NCBI RefSeq assembly: GCF_015710575.1
Contig: NZ_CP065373.1
Location: 1,116,001 to 1,180,000, forward strand
Direction: 5' to 3'
DNA from: Mycolicibacterium mengxianglii
GTDB lineage: Bacteria > Actinomycetota > Actinomycetes > Mycobacteriales > Mycobacteriaceae
Length of the DNA: 64,000 bases
This document shows positions 43,002 through 53,918 of the stretch, piece after piece (the first letter of the stretch is position 1; each line of letters starts with the position of its first letter). The notes under the pieces were generated by a model. That model had not been told where the DNA came from. It searched no databases and saw only the letters and a list, made by a program, of their open reading frames with translations. Made by a program: the position numbers and the translations under genes.

Positions 43002-44972
43002 TCAGGAGTCCAGGGTGGTCCGCAACCGCACCAGTGCCTGCCGTGCGGCAGCGGCATCGGTGGTGGTCCAGAACGGCGGCAGCGAAGACCTCAGGTAGCC
43101 GCCGTAGCGCGCGGTCGCCATCCGCGAGTCCAGCACCGCCACCACACCGCGGTCGTCGGCGCGGCGCAGCAGCCGTCCGGCGCCCTGAGCCAGCAGCAGC
43201 GCGGCATGACTGGCGGCGACCGCCATGAATCCGTTGCCACCGCGGGCGGCGATGGCGCGTTGCCGAGCGGTCAACAACGGGTCATCGGGCCGCGGGAACG
43301 GAATCCGGTCGATGAGCACCAGCGACAGCGAGGGGCCCGGCACGTCGACGCCCTGCCACAGCGACAGTGTGCCGAACAGTGACGTCGCGGGGTCGGCGGC
43401 GAACTTCTCCACCAGGGCAGCCGTGCCGTCTTCACCCTGGCAGAGCACCGGCGTGTCCAGCCGCTCCCGCATGGCTTCCGCGGTGGCACGGGCAGCCCGC
43501 ATCGAGGAGAACAATCCCAGGGTGCGGCCGCCGAGCGACGTGATCAGGTCGGCGATTTCGCTGAGTTGCTCGGCCGATCCGGTGCCGTCGCGCCCGGGCG
43601 GCGGCAGGTGTTTGGCGATGTACAGGATCCCCGATTTGGCGTGCTGGAACGGCGAGCCCACGTCGAGCCCGCGCCACTTGGGCGCCTCGGCACCGGCCAG
43701 GCCCCAGGCTCCGGCCATCGCCTCGAAATTGCCGCCCACTGTCAGCGTGGCCGAGGTCAGTACCGCAGTGGCGCGGGAGAACAGCCGGGTGCGCAGCAGC
43801 CCCGCCACCGACAAGGGTGCCACCCGCAGCACCGACCGGACCGTGCCCCGGATGTCCTCCCGGTCCAGCCAGACGATGTCCAGCCTTTCGGTCAACGGTC
43901 GGTCGAACGACGTCAACATCCGGCTGGCGGTGTCGGCGATCTCGCTGAGCGCGGCAATGGCTTCGGTGCGCGCGGCGGCCGCCTGCGGGTCGCGCGGCGT
44001 CGGGTCGATCGTCGTGCGGGCTGCGTTGGCCGCGTCTCGCAGCGATGTCAGGTACGTGGCCAGCTCGTCGTCGAGGTGGTCCATCCGGCCGGGCTCGGCA
44101 TCGTGGATGGCCGAGGAGAAGATCGCCACCGCAGCTTCCAGCCGGGACGTCAGTTCTGAGTCCAACAGCCGCGAGGCGCGCCGGGTCGCTGCGCCGAGGC
44201 TGGTGGCGGACAGCTCTCCGGTGGCCACGCCGGTCACCCGGTCGACGAGTTCGTGCGCCTCGTCGACGACCAGCAGCTCGTGCTCGGGCAACACGGCGGC
44301 ATCGGCGATCGCGTCGATGGCCAGCAGTGCGTGATTGGTGACCACCACATCTGCCAATCCCGCCAACCCACGCGCTTTTTCAGAGAAGCACTCGGTGCCG
44401 AACGGACAGCGGGCCATGCCGATGCACTCCCGCGCCGACACGCTGACTTGGGCCCACGCCCGGTCCGGCACCCCGGGTTTCACCTCATCCCGGTCACCTG
44501 TGCGCGTCTCGTCGGCCCATTCGGTGAGGCGGGCGACATCGCGACCCAACGCCGAGGCGGCCATCGGCTCGAACAGCAGTTCCTGAGGTGGCGCGTCAGC
44601 CTCCGATGCGGCCGAACCGTTGTGAATCTTGTTCAGACACAGGTAGTTCGAGCGTCCCTTCAGGAGTGCGAAGCTCGGTTCCCGGGGTAGGGCTTCGGCG
44701 AGGGCGGCACTGAGCCGGGGCAGATCGCGGTCGACGAGCTGGCGTTGCAGCGCGATCGTCGCGGTGGAGACCACCACGGGACCACGCTCGTCGGCGGCTT
44801 TGGCCAGGGCGGGCACCAGGTAGGCCAACGACTTTCCGGTGCCGGTGCCGGCTTGCACCGCCAGGTGCTCACCGGTGTCGAAGGCGCGAGACACCGCCTC
44901 GGCCATGGCGACCTGGCCGGTGCGTTCGGTTCCGCCCAGCGCGGCGACGGCGAGGGTCAGCAGTTCGGTCAC
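43002..44972 (-). CDS. dinG: ATP-dependent DNA helicase DinG
   Basis: An XPD-like superfamily 2 helicase, about 656 residues, acting on R-loops, D-loops and G-quadruplexes in relatives. Walker A is QAGTGTGKS near the N-terminus; the DEAH box is VVDEAHE; the helicase motif VI is QGAGRLLRR. Cys residues between motifs I and II (ARECIGMARCPFGTECF) match the iron-sulphur cluster of this family. The GTG at 44972 gives VTELLTLAVAALGG, the Rv1329c-type N-terminus, but its ribosome-binding site is weak and a start up to about 45026 remains possible. Confidence 0.92.
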   Translation of the reverse strand: MTELLTLAVAALGGTERTGQVAMAEAVSRAFDTGEHLAVQAGTGTGKSLAYLVPALAKAADERGPVVVSTATIALQRQLVDRDLPRLSAALAEALPREPSFALLKGRSNYLCLNKIHNGSAASEADAPPQELLFEPMAASALGRDVARLTEWADETRTGDRDEVKPGVPDRAWAQVSVSARECIGMARCPFGTECFSEKARGLAGLADVVVTNHALLAIDAIADAAVLPEHELLVVDEAHELVDRVTGVATGELSATSLGAATRRASRLLDSELTSRLEAAVAIFSSAIHDAEPGRMDHLDDELATYLTSLRDAANAARTTIDPTPRDPQAAAARTEAIAALSEIADTASRMLTSFDRPLTERLDIVWLDREDIRGTVRSVLRVAPLSVAGLLRTRLFSRATAVLTSATLTVGGNFEAMAGAWGLAGAEAPKWRGLDVGSPFQHAKSGILYIAKHLPPPGRDGTGSAEQLSEIADLITSLGGRTLGLFSSMRAARATAEAMRERLDTPVLCQGEDGTAALVEKFAADPATSLFGTLSLWQGVDVPGPSLSLVLIDRIPFPRPDDPLLTARQRAIAARGGNGFMAVAASHAALLLAQGAGRLLRRADDRGVVAVLDSRMATARYGGYLRSSLPPFWTTTDAAAARQALVRLRTTLDS

Positions 44973-45022
44973 CGACGTGCTCGAGCTGTTCTTGTGGCCT
45001 GGCGTGATGCGCTCCTTGGTGC

Positions 45023-46315
45023 TCAGGGCGCGACGATCCGGGTCGGGATCGCGGGCTCGCCGGCCGAGAGCTTGAGGCCCTCCCACGGCAGCTTGGTCAA
45101 CCCCGAGGCGACCAGTGCGCGGGCCGCAGCCAGATCCGAGGACGCCACCACCTCGCCACTGCGGACCAGTGGAATGGTCAGCGGCCGCCCCGACGTCACG
45201 TCCGGCGGCGGGTTGTCGGGGGAGAAGACGACCTCTTCGAGGATGGTGCCCGAGGACCGGGCCAGCCGGACCGCGTCCTTGCGACCCCCGTGAGATTGCT
45301 TGTCGGTACTACGTTTGTGCACCGGCATACCGTCGACCTCCACCAGCTTGTACACCATGCCCGCAGTTGGTGCGCCGGAACCGGTGACCAGGGAGGTGCC
45401 CACACCGTAGCTGTCCACCGGTTCGGCGCGCAGCGCGGCAATCGAGTACTCGTCGAGGTCGCCGGAGAGCACGATGCGGGTCGAGGTCGCGCCGAGCTCG
45501 TCGAGTTGTACGCGGGCCTGGCGGGCCAGCACCCCGAGATCACCGGAGTCGATACGGACGGCCCCCAATTCGGTGCCGGCGACGGCCACGGCGTTGGCGA
45601 TACCCCTCGTCACGTCGTAGGTGTCCACCAACAGCGCGGTGCCCACCCCCAGAGCGGCCACCTGGGCGCGGAAGGCCGCCTGTTCGTCGGGGCCGTCGGC
45701 GGTGGTGTACAGCATGGTGAAGGCGTGTGCGCTGGTGCCCAGCGCGGGCACGCCGTAGCGCCGCTGTGCCTCGAGGTTCGACGTTCCGCGGAAGCCGGCG
45801 AGGTAGGCGGCCCGTGCGGCGGCGACGGCTGCCCGTTCGTGGGTGCGCCGGGACCCCATCTCGATGAGGTCGCGGCCCTGTGCGGCGCTGACCATCCGGG
45901 CTGCCGCCGACGCGATGGCGGTGTCATGGTTGTAGATCGACAGCGCCAAAGTCTCCAGCAGTACGCACTCGGCGAAGGTCCCGTGCACGGAGAGCACGGG
46001 TGAGCTGGGGAAGTACAGTTCGCCTTCGGGGTAGCCGTCGACATCTCCGGTGAACCGGAAATCACGCAGGAACAGCAGCGTGTCGGAGTCCAGGAAACCC
46101 GACAGCAGGTCGAGGGCCTGGTCGTCGAAAGTGAACTCTGCCAACGCATCGAGGAATCGGCCGGTTCCGGCGACCACGCCGTAGCGGCGCCCGGTCGGGA
46201 GTCGGCGCGCGAACAGCTCGAATGAGGTTCTGCGCTGTGCGGTGCCGTCGCGCAGTGCCGCGGACAGCATCGTCAGCTCGTATTTGTCGGTCAGCAGCGC
46301 CACCGTCACAGGCAT
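45023..46315 (-). CDS. pncB: Nicotinate phosphoribosyltransferase
   Basis: The 430-residue enzyme makes nicotinate mononucleotide from nicotinate, PRPP and ATP, the salvage entry into NAD. Motifs include ALLTDKYELTM at the N-terminus, the phosphorylated-His region GSRRTHER and DSGDLGVLARQ. ATG 46315 matches the Rv1330c start; the frame is open to 46546 but that stretch crosses the clpS start region on the other strand. The dinG gene follows in the same direction. Confidence 0.94.
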   Translation of the reverse strand: MPVTVALLTDKYELTMLSAALRDGTAQRRTSFELFARRLPTGRRYGVVAGTGRFLDALAEFTFDDQALDLLSGFLDSDTLLFLRDFRFTGDVDGYPEGELYFPSSPVLSVHGTFAECVLLETLALSIYNHDTAIASAAARMVSAAQGRDLIEMGSRRTHERAAVAAARAAYLAGFRGTSNLEAQRRYGVPALGTSAHAFTMLYTTADGPDEQAAFRAQVAALGVGTALLVDTYDVTRGIANAVAVAGTELGAVRIDSGDLGVLARQARVQLDELGATSTRIVLSGDLDEYSIAALRAEPVDSYGVGTSLVTGSGAPTAGMVYKLVEVDGMPVHKRSTDKQSHGGRKDAVRLARSSGTILEEVVFSPDNPPPDVTSGRPLTIPLVRSGEVVASSDLAAARALVASGLTKLPWEGLKLSAGEPAIPTRIVAP

Positions 46316-46424
46316 AACGCTAACGTCTGGCGCCCAGCTCGACCACGCCGAGTAGGGTGTCGCTATCACAACCATGTCCGGCTGGCCGGTACTGCGGGGT
46401 GGGGCGCTCGGTATCCTGGTACCC

Positions 46425-46739
46425 ATGGCTTCGCCAGCATCGACCAAACCCGCGTCTACCGAGCAACGGCAAAGCGACACCGTCGAGGCCACGGTGGAGT
46501 CCACACAGCGGCCGTGGGTGACCATCGTCTGGGACGATCCGGTCAACCTGATGAACTACGTGACCTACATCCTGCAGAAACTCTTCGGCTACTCCGAACC
46601 TAAAGCCACCGAGTTGATGCTGCAGGTGCACAACGAGGGCAAAGCCGTGGTGTCCTCCGGAACCAGGGAATCGATGGAGGTCGACGTGAGCAAGCTCCAC
46701 GCCGCCGGCCTCTGGGCCACCATGCAGCAGGACCGCTGA
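46425..46739 (+). CDS. clpS: ATP-dependent Clp protease adaptor ClpS
   Basis: ClpS delivers N-end-rule substrates to ClpC/ClpP. The 104-residue product has the ClpS core [20 protein letters not shown], and the N-degron pocket residues (Asp-Asp and Met-Asn of the DDPVNLM segment) are present, with HNEGKAVV following. TATCCT (46412-46417) ends 7 bases before the ATG and there is no ribosome-binding site, so it is probably leaderless. It is divergent from pncB, and DUF2017 follows by 6 bases. Confidence 0.95.
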   Translation: MASPASTKPASTEQRQSDTVEATVESTQRPWVTIVWDDPVNLMNYVTYILQKLFGYSEPKATELMLQVHNEGKAVVSSGTRESMEVDVSKLHAAGLWATMQQDR

Positions 46740-46745
46740 CGAACG

Positions 46746-47333
46746 GTGCGCAAATGGAAGCGGGTGGAGACCGCTGCGGGCACCCGGTTCCGGTCCGCCC
46801 TCGAACCACATGAAGCTGCGTTGCTGCAGAACATGGTGACGTCGATGGTGGGGATGCTCGACGAGCGGGAATCGTCGTCGCCCAGTGACGAACTGGAGCA
46901 GATCACCGGGATGCGTACCGGACACACCGTCGCGCCCGAAGACGCGACCCTGGGAAGGTTGCTGCCGGACTTCTTCCGGCCGCAGAACGACCACCCGGCC
47001 GGTTCGGCGGCCGCGGAGAGTCTCAACAGCGCGCTGCGCAGTTTGCATGAGCCGGACATCATCGATGCCAAACGCCAAGCTGCACAACGGTTATTGGCCA
47101 CCTGCCCGGAAGGTGGCGGGCGCTTCGAACTGACCGAAGACGACGCCAACGCCTGGCTCGCTTCGGTGAACGATGTCCGGTTGGCACTGGGCAGCATGCT
47201 CGACGTCGGCTCCGACGGACCCGATGCGCTGCCGCCGGAGCACCCGATGGCCGGCCATCTCGACGTGTATCAGTGGCTGACGGTGCTCCAGGAGTATCTG
47301 GTTCTGAGTCTGATGAACAAACCGCTGCGATGA
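46746..47333 (+). CDS. DUF2017 protein (Rv1332 family)
   Basis: A 195-residue conserved actinobacterial protein with no assigned role. It is mainly alpha-helical, with LEPHEAALLQNMVTSMVGML near the N-terminus, FFRPQNDHPAGS and a C-terminal MAGHLDVYQWLTVLQEYLV. The GTG start is 6 bases behind clpS and the stop overlaps the next ATG (ATGA), so it is translated with clpS and the P1 peptidase; a role in regulated proteolysis is an inference from position. Confidence 0.88.
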   Translation: MRKWKRVETAAGTRFRSALEPHEAALLQNMVTSMVGMLDERESSSPSDELEQITGMRTGHTVAPEDATLGRLLPDFFRPQNDHPAGSAAAESLNSALRSLHEPDIIDAKRQAAQRLLATCPEGGGRFELTEDDANAWLASVNDVRLALGSMLDVGSDGPDALPPEHPMAGHLDVYQWLTVLQEYLVLSLMNKPLR

Positions 47334-48394
47334 GCGGCTCGATCACCGACGTCGCGGGCATCCTGGTGGGCAATCACCATCGCATCGATGCGGACGCGAC
47401 GCTCGGTTCCGGGTGGGCCGCCGGCAGCACCGTGGTGCTGACCCCGCCCGGCACGGTCGGGGCCGTCGACGTCCGTGGCGGCGCCCCGGGCAGCCGGGAG
47501 ACCGATCTGCTCGCACCCGCCAACAGCGTGCGTTATGTCGACGCAGTGCTGCTGACCGGTGGTAGCGCCTACGGGTTGGCGGCCGCTGACGGTGTGATGC
47601 GTCACCTCGAGGAGCAGGGGCGCGGCGTCGCGATGGAGGGCGGCGTCGTGCCGATCGTGCCCGGCGCGGTGATCTTCGATCTACCGGTGGGTGGGTGGCA
47701 GTGCCGACCCACTGCGGAGTTCGGGTACGCCGCCGCCGCGACGGCCGGAACGGAGTTCGCGGTCGGCACGGCAGGGGCAGGGGTGGGCGCCCGCGCCGGA
47801 GTGCTCAAAGGCGGGTTGGGCACCGCCTCGGTGACGCTGCCCGAGATCGGTGTCAGCGTGGGTGCCGTCGTGGCGGTGAACGCGGCAGGCAATGTCGTCG
47901 ACCCCCAGACCGGCCTGCCATGGATGGCACATCTGATCAGGGAATTCGGACTGGTGCCGCCGCCACCGGAGCAGCTCGCCGCCTTCGCCGAACTCGACCG
48001 CGAGTCCAGCCCGCTCAATACCACCATCGCCGTGGTGGCCACCGACGCGGCACTCAGTTCGGCCGCCTGCCAGCGCGTCGCCATCGCCGCGCATGACGGC
48101 CTGGCCCACAGCATCCGGCCGGCGCACACCCCCATCGACGGCGACACCGTGTTCGCGCTTGCCACCGGGGCGATCGAGGTGCAACCGGCCTCCGGAAACG
48201 CGTCGGCGATTCCGGCCTCTTTGTCACCGGAGACCAAGCTGGTGGCGGCGATCGGCGCCGCCGCGGCCGACTGCCTGGCCATCGCGGTGCTCTCCGGGGT
48301 GCTGGCCGCCGAGTCGATCGCCGGAATACCGACCTACCGTGGCATGTTGCCGGGAGCGTTCGGTGCTGAGGCCGTCACAGGGACAGGAGCCTGA
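47330..48394 (+). CDS. P1 family peptidase (DmpA/BapA-type self-processing hydrolase)
   Basis: A 354-residue Ntn-type hydrolase. In this family the proenzyme cuts itself ahead of a Thr or Ser that becomes the new N-terminal nucleophile; here Asn230-Thr231-Thr232 (SPLNTTIAVV) is the site, so the mature chains would be about 230 and 124 residues. GGSAYGLAAADGVM near 78-91 forms the oxyanion part. Substrates are beta-peptides or D-amino acid amides in relatives. It overlaps DUF2017 (ATGA) and matches Rv1333. Confidence 0.9.
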   Translation: MSGSITDVAGILVGNHHRIDADATLGSGWAAGSTVVLTPPGTVGAVDVRGGAPGSRETDLLAPANSVRYVDAVLLTGGSAYGLAAADGVMRHLEEQGRGVAMEGGVVPIVPGAVIFDLPVGGWQCRPTAEFGYAAAATAGTEFAVGTAGAGVGARAGVLKGGLGTASVTLPEIGVSVGAVVAVNAAGNVVDPQTGLPWMAHLIREFGLVPPPPEQLAAFAELDRESSPLNTTIAVVATDAALSSAACQRVAIAAHDGLAHSIRPAHTPIDGDTVFALATGAIEVQPASGNASAIPASLSPETKLVAAIGAAAADCLAIAVLSGVLAAESIAGIPTYRGMLPGAFGAEAVTGTGA

Positions 48395-48397
48395 TCG

Positions 48398-48811
48398 TTG
48401 TTGGTGATTCGTGCTGACCTGGTGGAGGCGATGGTGGCGCATGCGCGCGCCGACCACCCCGACGAGGCGTGCGGCGTACTGGCCGGCCCCGAAGGGGCGG
48501 ACCGGCCGGAGCGCCACATCCCGATGCTGAATGCGGAGCGCTCGCCGACCTTCTACCGGTTCGACTCCGGCGAGCAGCTCAAGGTGTGGCGGTCCATGGA
48601 AGACGCCGATGAGGCCCCCGTCGTCATCTACCACTCGCACACCGCGACCGAGGCCTACCCGAGTCGCACCGACATCTCGTTCGCCTCCGAGCCGGACGCG
48701 CACTACGTGTTGATTTCCACCCGGGATCCGGAGGAGCACGAATTGCGCAGCTACCGGATCCTCGACGGGGTCGTCACCGAGGAACCCGTCACCATCGTCG
48801 AGCAGTACTAG
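48398..48811 (+). CDS. mec: CysO-cysteine peptidase (JAMM/Mpn+)
   Basis: Mec releases cysteine from the CysO-cysteine adduct in the sulphide-carrier route to cysteine. The 137-residue protein has the JAMM zinc motif: Glu in HPDEACGV, His79-Ser-His81, Pro88-Ser89 and Asp92 (YHSHTATEAYPSRTD). The start is TTG at 48398 with AGGAG (48385-48389) ahead; TTG 48401 or GTG 48404 are alternatives. It forms an operon with cysO and cysM. Confidence 0.94.
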   Translation: MLVIRADLVEAMVAHARADHPDEACGVLAGPEGADRPERHIPMLNAERSPTFYRFDSGEQLKVWRSMEDADEAPVVIYHSHTATEAYPSRTDISFASEPDAHYVLISTRDPEEHELRSYRILDGVVTEEPVTIVEQY

Positions 48812-48824
48812 AAAGGTTCAACTG

Positions 48825-50082
<1,258 letters not shown>

Positions 50083-50110
50083 CCCGTTGGATTTCGTACC
50101 GAGCACTGCA

Positions 50111-50770
50111 ATGAACCAACCGCTGGGACACCCGGTCCGGCAACCCCAGCCGAAGAAGCGACCCCCCTGGATGGTGGGCGGGGTTGCGGTGGTCACGTTC
50201 GTCGCCTTGCTGTACATCGTCGAGGTCTTCGACCAGCTGACGGGTCACTCGCTGGACAGCAACGGCATCCGTCCGCTGGAGAGCGACGGCCTCAAAGGCA
50301 TCATCTTCGCGCCGCTGTTGCACGCCGACTGGCAACACCTGGGGGCCAACACCGTGCCGGCTCTGGTGCTCGGCTTCCTGGTGTCACTGGCCGGGCTGTC
50401 CCGCTTCGTCTGGGCCACCGCCATCATCTGGATCCTGGGCGGCCTCGGCACCTGGTTGATCGGGGACCTGGGCGCCGGACCGTACGAAACCAACCACATC
50501 GGTGCGTCCGGGCTGATCTTCGGCTGGCTGACCTTCCTGCTGGTGTTCGGGTTCTTCATCCGCAGCGCCATGCAGATCACCGTCGGCATCGTGGTGCTGT
50601 TCATCTACGGCGGCATCCTCTGGGGAGTGCTGCCCGGAACGTTCGGAGTGTCCTGGCAGGGCCACCTGTGCGGTGCGGTCGCCGGCGTCGTCGCGGCGTA
50701 TCTGTTGTCGAAGCCGGAACGGCAGGCGCGGCACAGCAGGAAGACCCGGCAGCCGCGTCTGACGACATGA
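50111..50770 (+). CDS. Rhomboid family intramembrane serine protease
   Basis: A 219-residue protein with six membrane helices (first about 21-38). The nucleophile Ser133 is in GASG ([11 protein letters not shown]) and the base His185 in GHLCGAVAG, the two-residue rhomboid dyad. [12 protein letters not shown] near 75-86 carries the oxyanion-side His-x-x-x-Asn. It matches Rv1337. The stop overlaps the murI ATG (ATGA). Confidence 0.93.
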   Translation: MNQPLGHPVRQPQPKKRPPWMVGGVAVVTFVALLYIVEVFDQLTGHSLDSNGIRPLESDGLKGIIFAPLLHADWQHLGANTVPALVLGFLVSLAGLSRFVWATAIIWILGGLGTWLIGDLGAGPYETNHIGASGLIFGWLTFLLVFGFFIRSAMQITVGIVVLFIYGGILWGVLPGTFGVSWQGHLCGAVAGVVAAYLLSKPERQARHSRKTRQPRLTT

Positions 50771-51597
50771 GCGACCAGGAGTCTGCCGTCGGCGTCTTCG
50801 ACTCCGGCGTGGGCGGCTTGACCGTCGCACGATCGATCATCGACCAGCTGCCCGACGAGAACATGATCTACGTCGGCGACACCGGGAACGGCCCCTACGG
50901 ACCGCTGACCATCGCGCAGATCCGGGCACATGCACTGGCCATCATGGACGACCTCGTCGACCGCGGAGTGAAGGCGTTGGTGATCGCCTGCAACTCGGCC
51001 TCGTCGGCCTGCCTGCGCGATGCGCGCGAACGCTACGACGTCCCGGTGATCGAGGTGATCCTGCCGGCCGTGCGCCGTGCCGTCGCCACCACCCGCACCG
51101 GGCGCATCGGTGTCATCGGCACCCAGGCAACCATCACCAGCCACGCCTACCAGGACGCATTCGCCGCCGCCAGGGACGCCCGGATCACCGCCGTGGCCTG
51201 CCCGCGCTTCGTCGACTTCGTCGAACGTGGGGTGACCAGCGGACGGCAGGTGCTCGGCCTGGCCGAGGGCTATCTGGAGCCCCTGCAGCGCGCCGACGTC
51301 GACACCCTGGTTCTCGGGTGCACGCACTACCCGCTGCTGTCAGGGCTCATCCAGCTGGCGATGGGCGATCACGTGACATTGGTGTCGAGCGCCGAGGAGA
51401 CCGCCAAGGATCTGCTGCGGGTGCTCACCGAGCGCGATCTGTTGCGTCCGCACGCCGACGACCCCGGCGCAGCACCGACACGTCGGTTCGAGGCGACGGG
51501 CGACCCCGAGGCATTCACCAGGTTGGCGGCACGTTTTCTGGGACCCGCAGTCACCGGGGTCTCCCCAGTTGCGCGGCACGCCACCACACCTGGTTGA
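50767..51597 (+). CDS. murI: Glutamate racemase
   Basis: MurI makes D-glutamate for peptidoglycan. The 276-residue protein has the two catalytic cysteines, Cys75 (ACNSASS) and Cys185 (GCTHYPL), and the N-terminal [14 protein letters not shown] 50767 overlaps the rhomboid stop. With murA and wecA it is the third cell-envelope enzyme in the window. Confidence 0.96.
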   Translation: MSDQESAVGVFDSGVGGLTVARSIIDQLPDENMIYVGDTGNGPYGPLTIAQIRAHALAIMDDLVDRGVKALVIACNSASSACLRDARERYDVPVIEVILPAVRRAVATTRTGRIGVIGTQATITSHAYQDAFAAARDARITAVACPRFVDFVERGVTSGRQVLGLAEGYLEPLQRADVDTLVLGCTHYPLLSGLIQLAMGDHVTLVSSAEETAKDLLRVLTERDLLRPHADDPGAAPTRRFEATGDPEAFTRLAARFLGPAVTGVSPVARHATTPG

Positions 51598-51658
51598 TTT
51601 TCTGTAAACCCCAATGCGGCCATGTTTTCGCCGCCGCGATTACGGGCATGGCAAGCTG

Positions 51659-52432
51659 GTGACCGTGCGAATCACCGTGCTCGGCTGCTCGGGCAGCGTC
51701 GTGGGACCCGATTCGCCTGCGTCCGGCTACCTCCTCACGGCCCCGGGCACCCCGCCGTTGGTGATCGACTTCGGCGGTGGCGTCCTGGGAGCGCTGCAGC
51801 GGCATGCCGACCCCGGCGAGGTGAGCGTTCTGCTGTCGCATCTTCATGCTGATCATTGCCTCGACCTGCCGGGGTTGTTTGTCTGGCGGCGTTACCACCC
51901 CAACCCGCCGGTGGGGCGTGCACACATGTTCGGCCCCAGTGACACCTGGACGCGGCTGGGCGCGGCGTCCTCACCTGAGGGCACCGATATCGACGATTTC
52001 AGCGATATTTTCGACGTGCATTCCTGGGTGGACGGGCAGACCGAGCAGCTCGGCGCGCTGAGCGTGCAGCCGCGACTGGTGTCCCATCCCACCGAGTCCT
52101 ACGGGATGCGCTTCACCGACCCGTCCGGCGCGGTGCTGGTCTACAGCGGCGACACCGGGATCTGCGATTCGGTGATCGAACTGGCGCGGGACGCCGATGT
52201 GTTCCTCTGTGAAGCCTCGTGGACCCACGGCCCGAACCGGCCGGCGGATGTGCACCTGTCCGGCACCGAGGCCGGGCAGATCGCCGCGAAAGCAGGTGTG
52301 TCCGAACTGCTGCTGACGCACATTCCGCCGTGGACCTCCCGCGAAGACGTGATCAGCGAGGCCAAGGCAGAGTTCGACGGCCCGGTGCGCGCCGTGGTGT
52401 GCGGTGAGACCTTCGACGTCCGAACCGGCTGA
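51659..52432 (+). CDS. Metallo-beta-lactamase-fold phosphodiesterase (Rv1339 type)
   Basis: A 257-residue enzyme with the metal-binding HLHADH at 61-66, a second His in HPTES and YSGDTGICD. Its M. tuberculosis homologue Rv1339 is reported as an atypical class II cAMP phosphodiesterase whose expression lowers cAMP and antibiotic tolerance. The GTG at 51659 gives VTVRITVLGCSGS; the frame is open to 51614 and a start there cannot be excluded. The adenylate cyclase at 27.6-29.2 kb provides the opposite activity. Confidence 0.9.
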   Translation: MTVRITVLGCSGSVVGPDSPASGYLLTAPGTPPLVIDFGGGVLGALQRHADPGEVSVLLSHLHADHCLDLPGLFVWRRYHPNPPVGRAHMFGPSDTWTRLGAASSPEGTDIDDFSDIFDVHSWVDGQTEQLGALSVQPRLVSHPTESYGMRFTDPSGAVLVYSGDTGICDSVIELARDADVFLCEASWTHGPNRPADVHLSGTEAGQIAAKAGVSELLLTHIPPWTSREDVISEAKAEFDGPVRAVVCGETFDVRTG

Positions 52433-52466
52433 CAGCCGACGGAGACGCCCGCGTTAGGGTTGGCCG

Positions 52467-53246
52467 GTGTCCAGTCGCGAAGACGGTCGCCGTGACGACG
52501 AGTTGCGGCCCGTGGTTCTCACCCGTGGTTTCACCTCGAATCCAGCCGGTTCGGTGTTGGTCGAGTTCGGCCAGACCCGGGTCATGTGCACTGCCAGCGT
52601 CACCGAGGGTGTACCCCGGTGGCGTAAAGGCTCCGGGCTGGGCTGGCTGACGGCCGAGTACGCGATGCTGCCTGCGGCGACGCACACCCGATCCGATCGG
52701 GAGTCGGTCAAGGGTCGTGTCGGTGGCCGCACCCAGGAGATCAGCCGACTGGTCGGCCGGTCACTGCGCGCCTGCATCGATCTGCGCTCCCTCGGGGAGA
52801 ACACCATCGCCATCGACTGCGACGTGCTGCAGGCCGACGGCGGAACCCGCACGGCCGCCATCACCGGCGCCTATGTGGCTCTCGCCGATGCCGTCACCTA
52901 CCTCGGTGCGGCCGGCAAGCTGTCGGATCCACGGCCGCTGTCGTGCGCTATCGCGGCGGTCAGTGTGGGTGTGGTCGACGGGCGGGTCCGGGTGGACCTG
53001 CCCTACAGCGAGGACTCTCGCGCCGAGGTCGACATGAACGTCGTCGCCACCGACACCGGCACTCTTGTGGAAGTGCAGGGCACCGGCGAAGGTGCGACGT
53101 TCCCGCGCTCCACCCTGGACAAATTGCTCGACGCTGCGCTGGGTGCGTGCGACGAACTGTTCGCCATCCAATCGGCGGCACTGGAGCTCCCCTATCCCGG
53201 TCAACTGCCCGAGGGGCCGGCGCCGAAGAAGGCGTTCGGCAGCTGA
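52467..53246 (+). CDS. rph: Ribonuclease PH
   Basis: A 259-residue phosphorolytic 3'-5' exoribonuclease that trims tRNA 3' ends. Conserved features are [13 protein letters not shown], the [15 protein letters not shown] phosphate-binding segment and the [18 protein letters not shown] active-site stretch. TAGGGT (52455-52460) ends 6 bases before the GTG and no ribosome-binding site is present, so the start is probably leaderless. rdgB follows 5 bases after the stop. Confidence 0.95.
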   Translation: MSSREDGRRDDELRPVVLTRGFTSNPAGSVLVEFGQTRVMCTASVTEGVPRWRKGSGLGWLTAEYAMLPAATHTRSDRESVKGRVGGRTQEISRLVGRSLRACIDLRSLGENTIAIDCDVLQADGGTRTAAITGAYVALADAVTYLGAAGKLSDPRPLSCAIAAVSVGVVDGRVRVDLPYSEDSRAEVDMNVVATDTGTLVEVQGTGEGATFPRSTLDKLLDAALGACDELFAIQSAALELPYPGQLPEGPAPKKAFGS

Positions 53247-53251
53247 CCGCG

Positions 53252-53863
53252 ATGCAACGGGTCCTGGTGGCATCTCGCAACACGAAGAAACTGGCCGAGC
53301 TGCAGCGCATCCTCGTTCGCGCCGGTATCACCGGCATCGAGTTGGTGTCGCTGGCCGATGTGCCGCCCTATGACGAGGCCCCGGAGACGGGTGCGACCTT
53401 CGAGGAGAACGCGCTGGCCAAAGCGCGCGACGGCTATCAGGCGACCGGGTTGCCGTGTGTCGCTGACGATTCGGGGATCTCGGTGGAGGCGTTGAACGGT
53501 ATGCCGGGGGTGTTGTCGGCACGTTGGTCCGGCGCCCACGGCCAGGATGCGGCCAATACCGCGCTGCTGTTGGCGCAACTGGCCGACGTGCCCGCCGAGC
53601 GTCGCGGTGCGGCGTTCGTGTCGGCCTGCGCGCTGGTCTGGGGCAGTGGCGAGGCCGAGCAGGTGGTGGTGCGCGGAGAGTGGCCGGGAACGGTCGCGAC
53701 CGAGCCTCGCGGCGACGGTGGATTCGGCTACGACCCGGTGTTCGTGCCGGCCGGTTCGGAGCGTTCCGCGGCGCAGCTGACGGCGGCAGAAAAAGACGAC
53801 GCGTCTCATCGGGGGCGTGCGTTGACACAACTGCTGCCCGCGCTGGCGGCCCTCGCCGGCTGA
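53252..53863 (+). CDS. rdgB: Non-canonical purine NTP pyrophosphatase (XTP/dITP), RdgB/HAM1
   Basis: The 203-residue enzyme hydrolyses dITP, XTP and dXTP to monophosphates, keeping deaminated purines out of DNA. Motifs are LVASRNTKKLAEL (nucleotide loop), TFEENALAKAR (metal), VADDSGISV, GGFGYDPVF and the C-terminal SHRGRAL. The ATG at 53252 gives MQRVLVASRN, the family N-terminus. It is coupled to rph and matches Rv1341. Confidence 0.95.
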   Translation: MQRVLVASRNTKKLAELQRILVRAGITGIELVSLADVPPYDEAPETGATFEENALAKARDGYQATGLPCVADDSGISVEALNGMPGVLSARWSGAHGQDAANTALLLAQLADVPAERRGAAFVSACALVWGSGEAEQVVVRGEWPGTVATEPRGDGGFGYDPVFVPAGSERSAAQLTAAEKDDASHRGRALTQLLPALAALAG

Positions 53864-53918
53864 CGGGGGGCGTTGCTCCGACCTGGATGCATAGCTTGCC
53901 TAAGGTAGAGTCCGGGCG

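Noticed and set aside
53891..53911. Possible IdeR iron box before the MFS gene
   Set aside because: Best alignment to the 19-bp IdeR consensus matches only about half of the positions; the TAGAGT is better explained as a -10 element.
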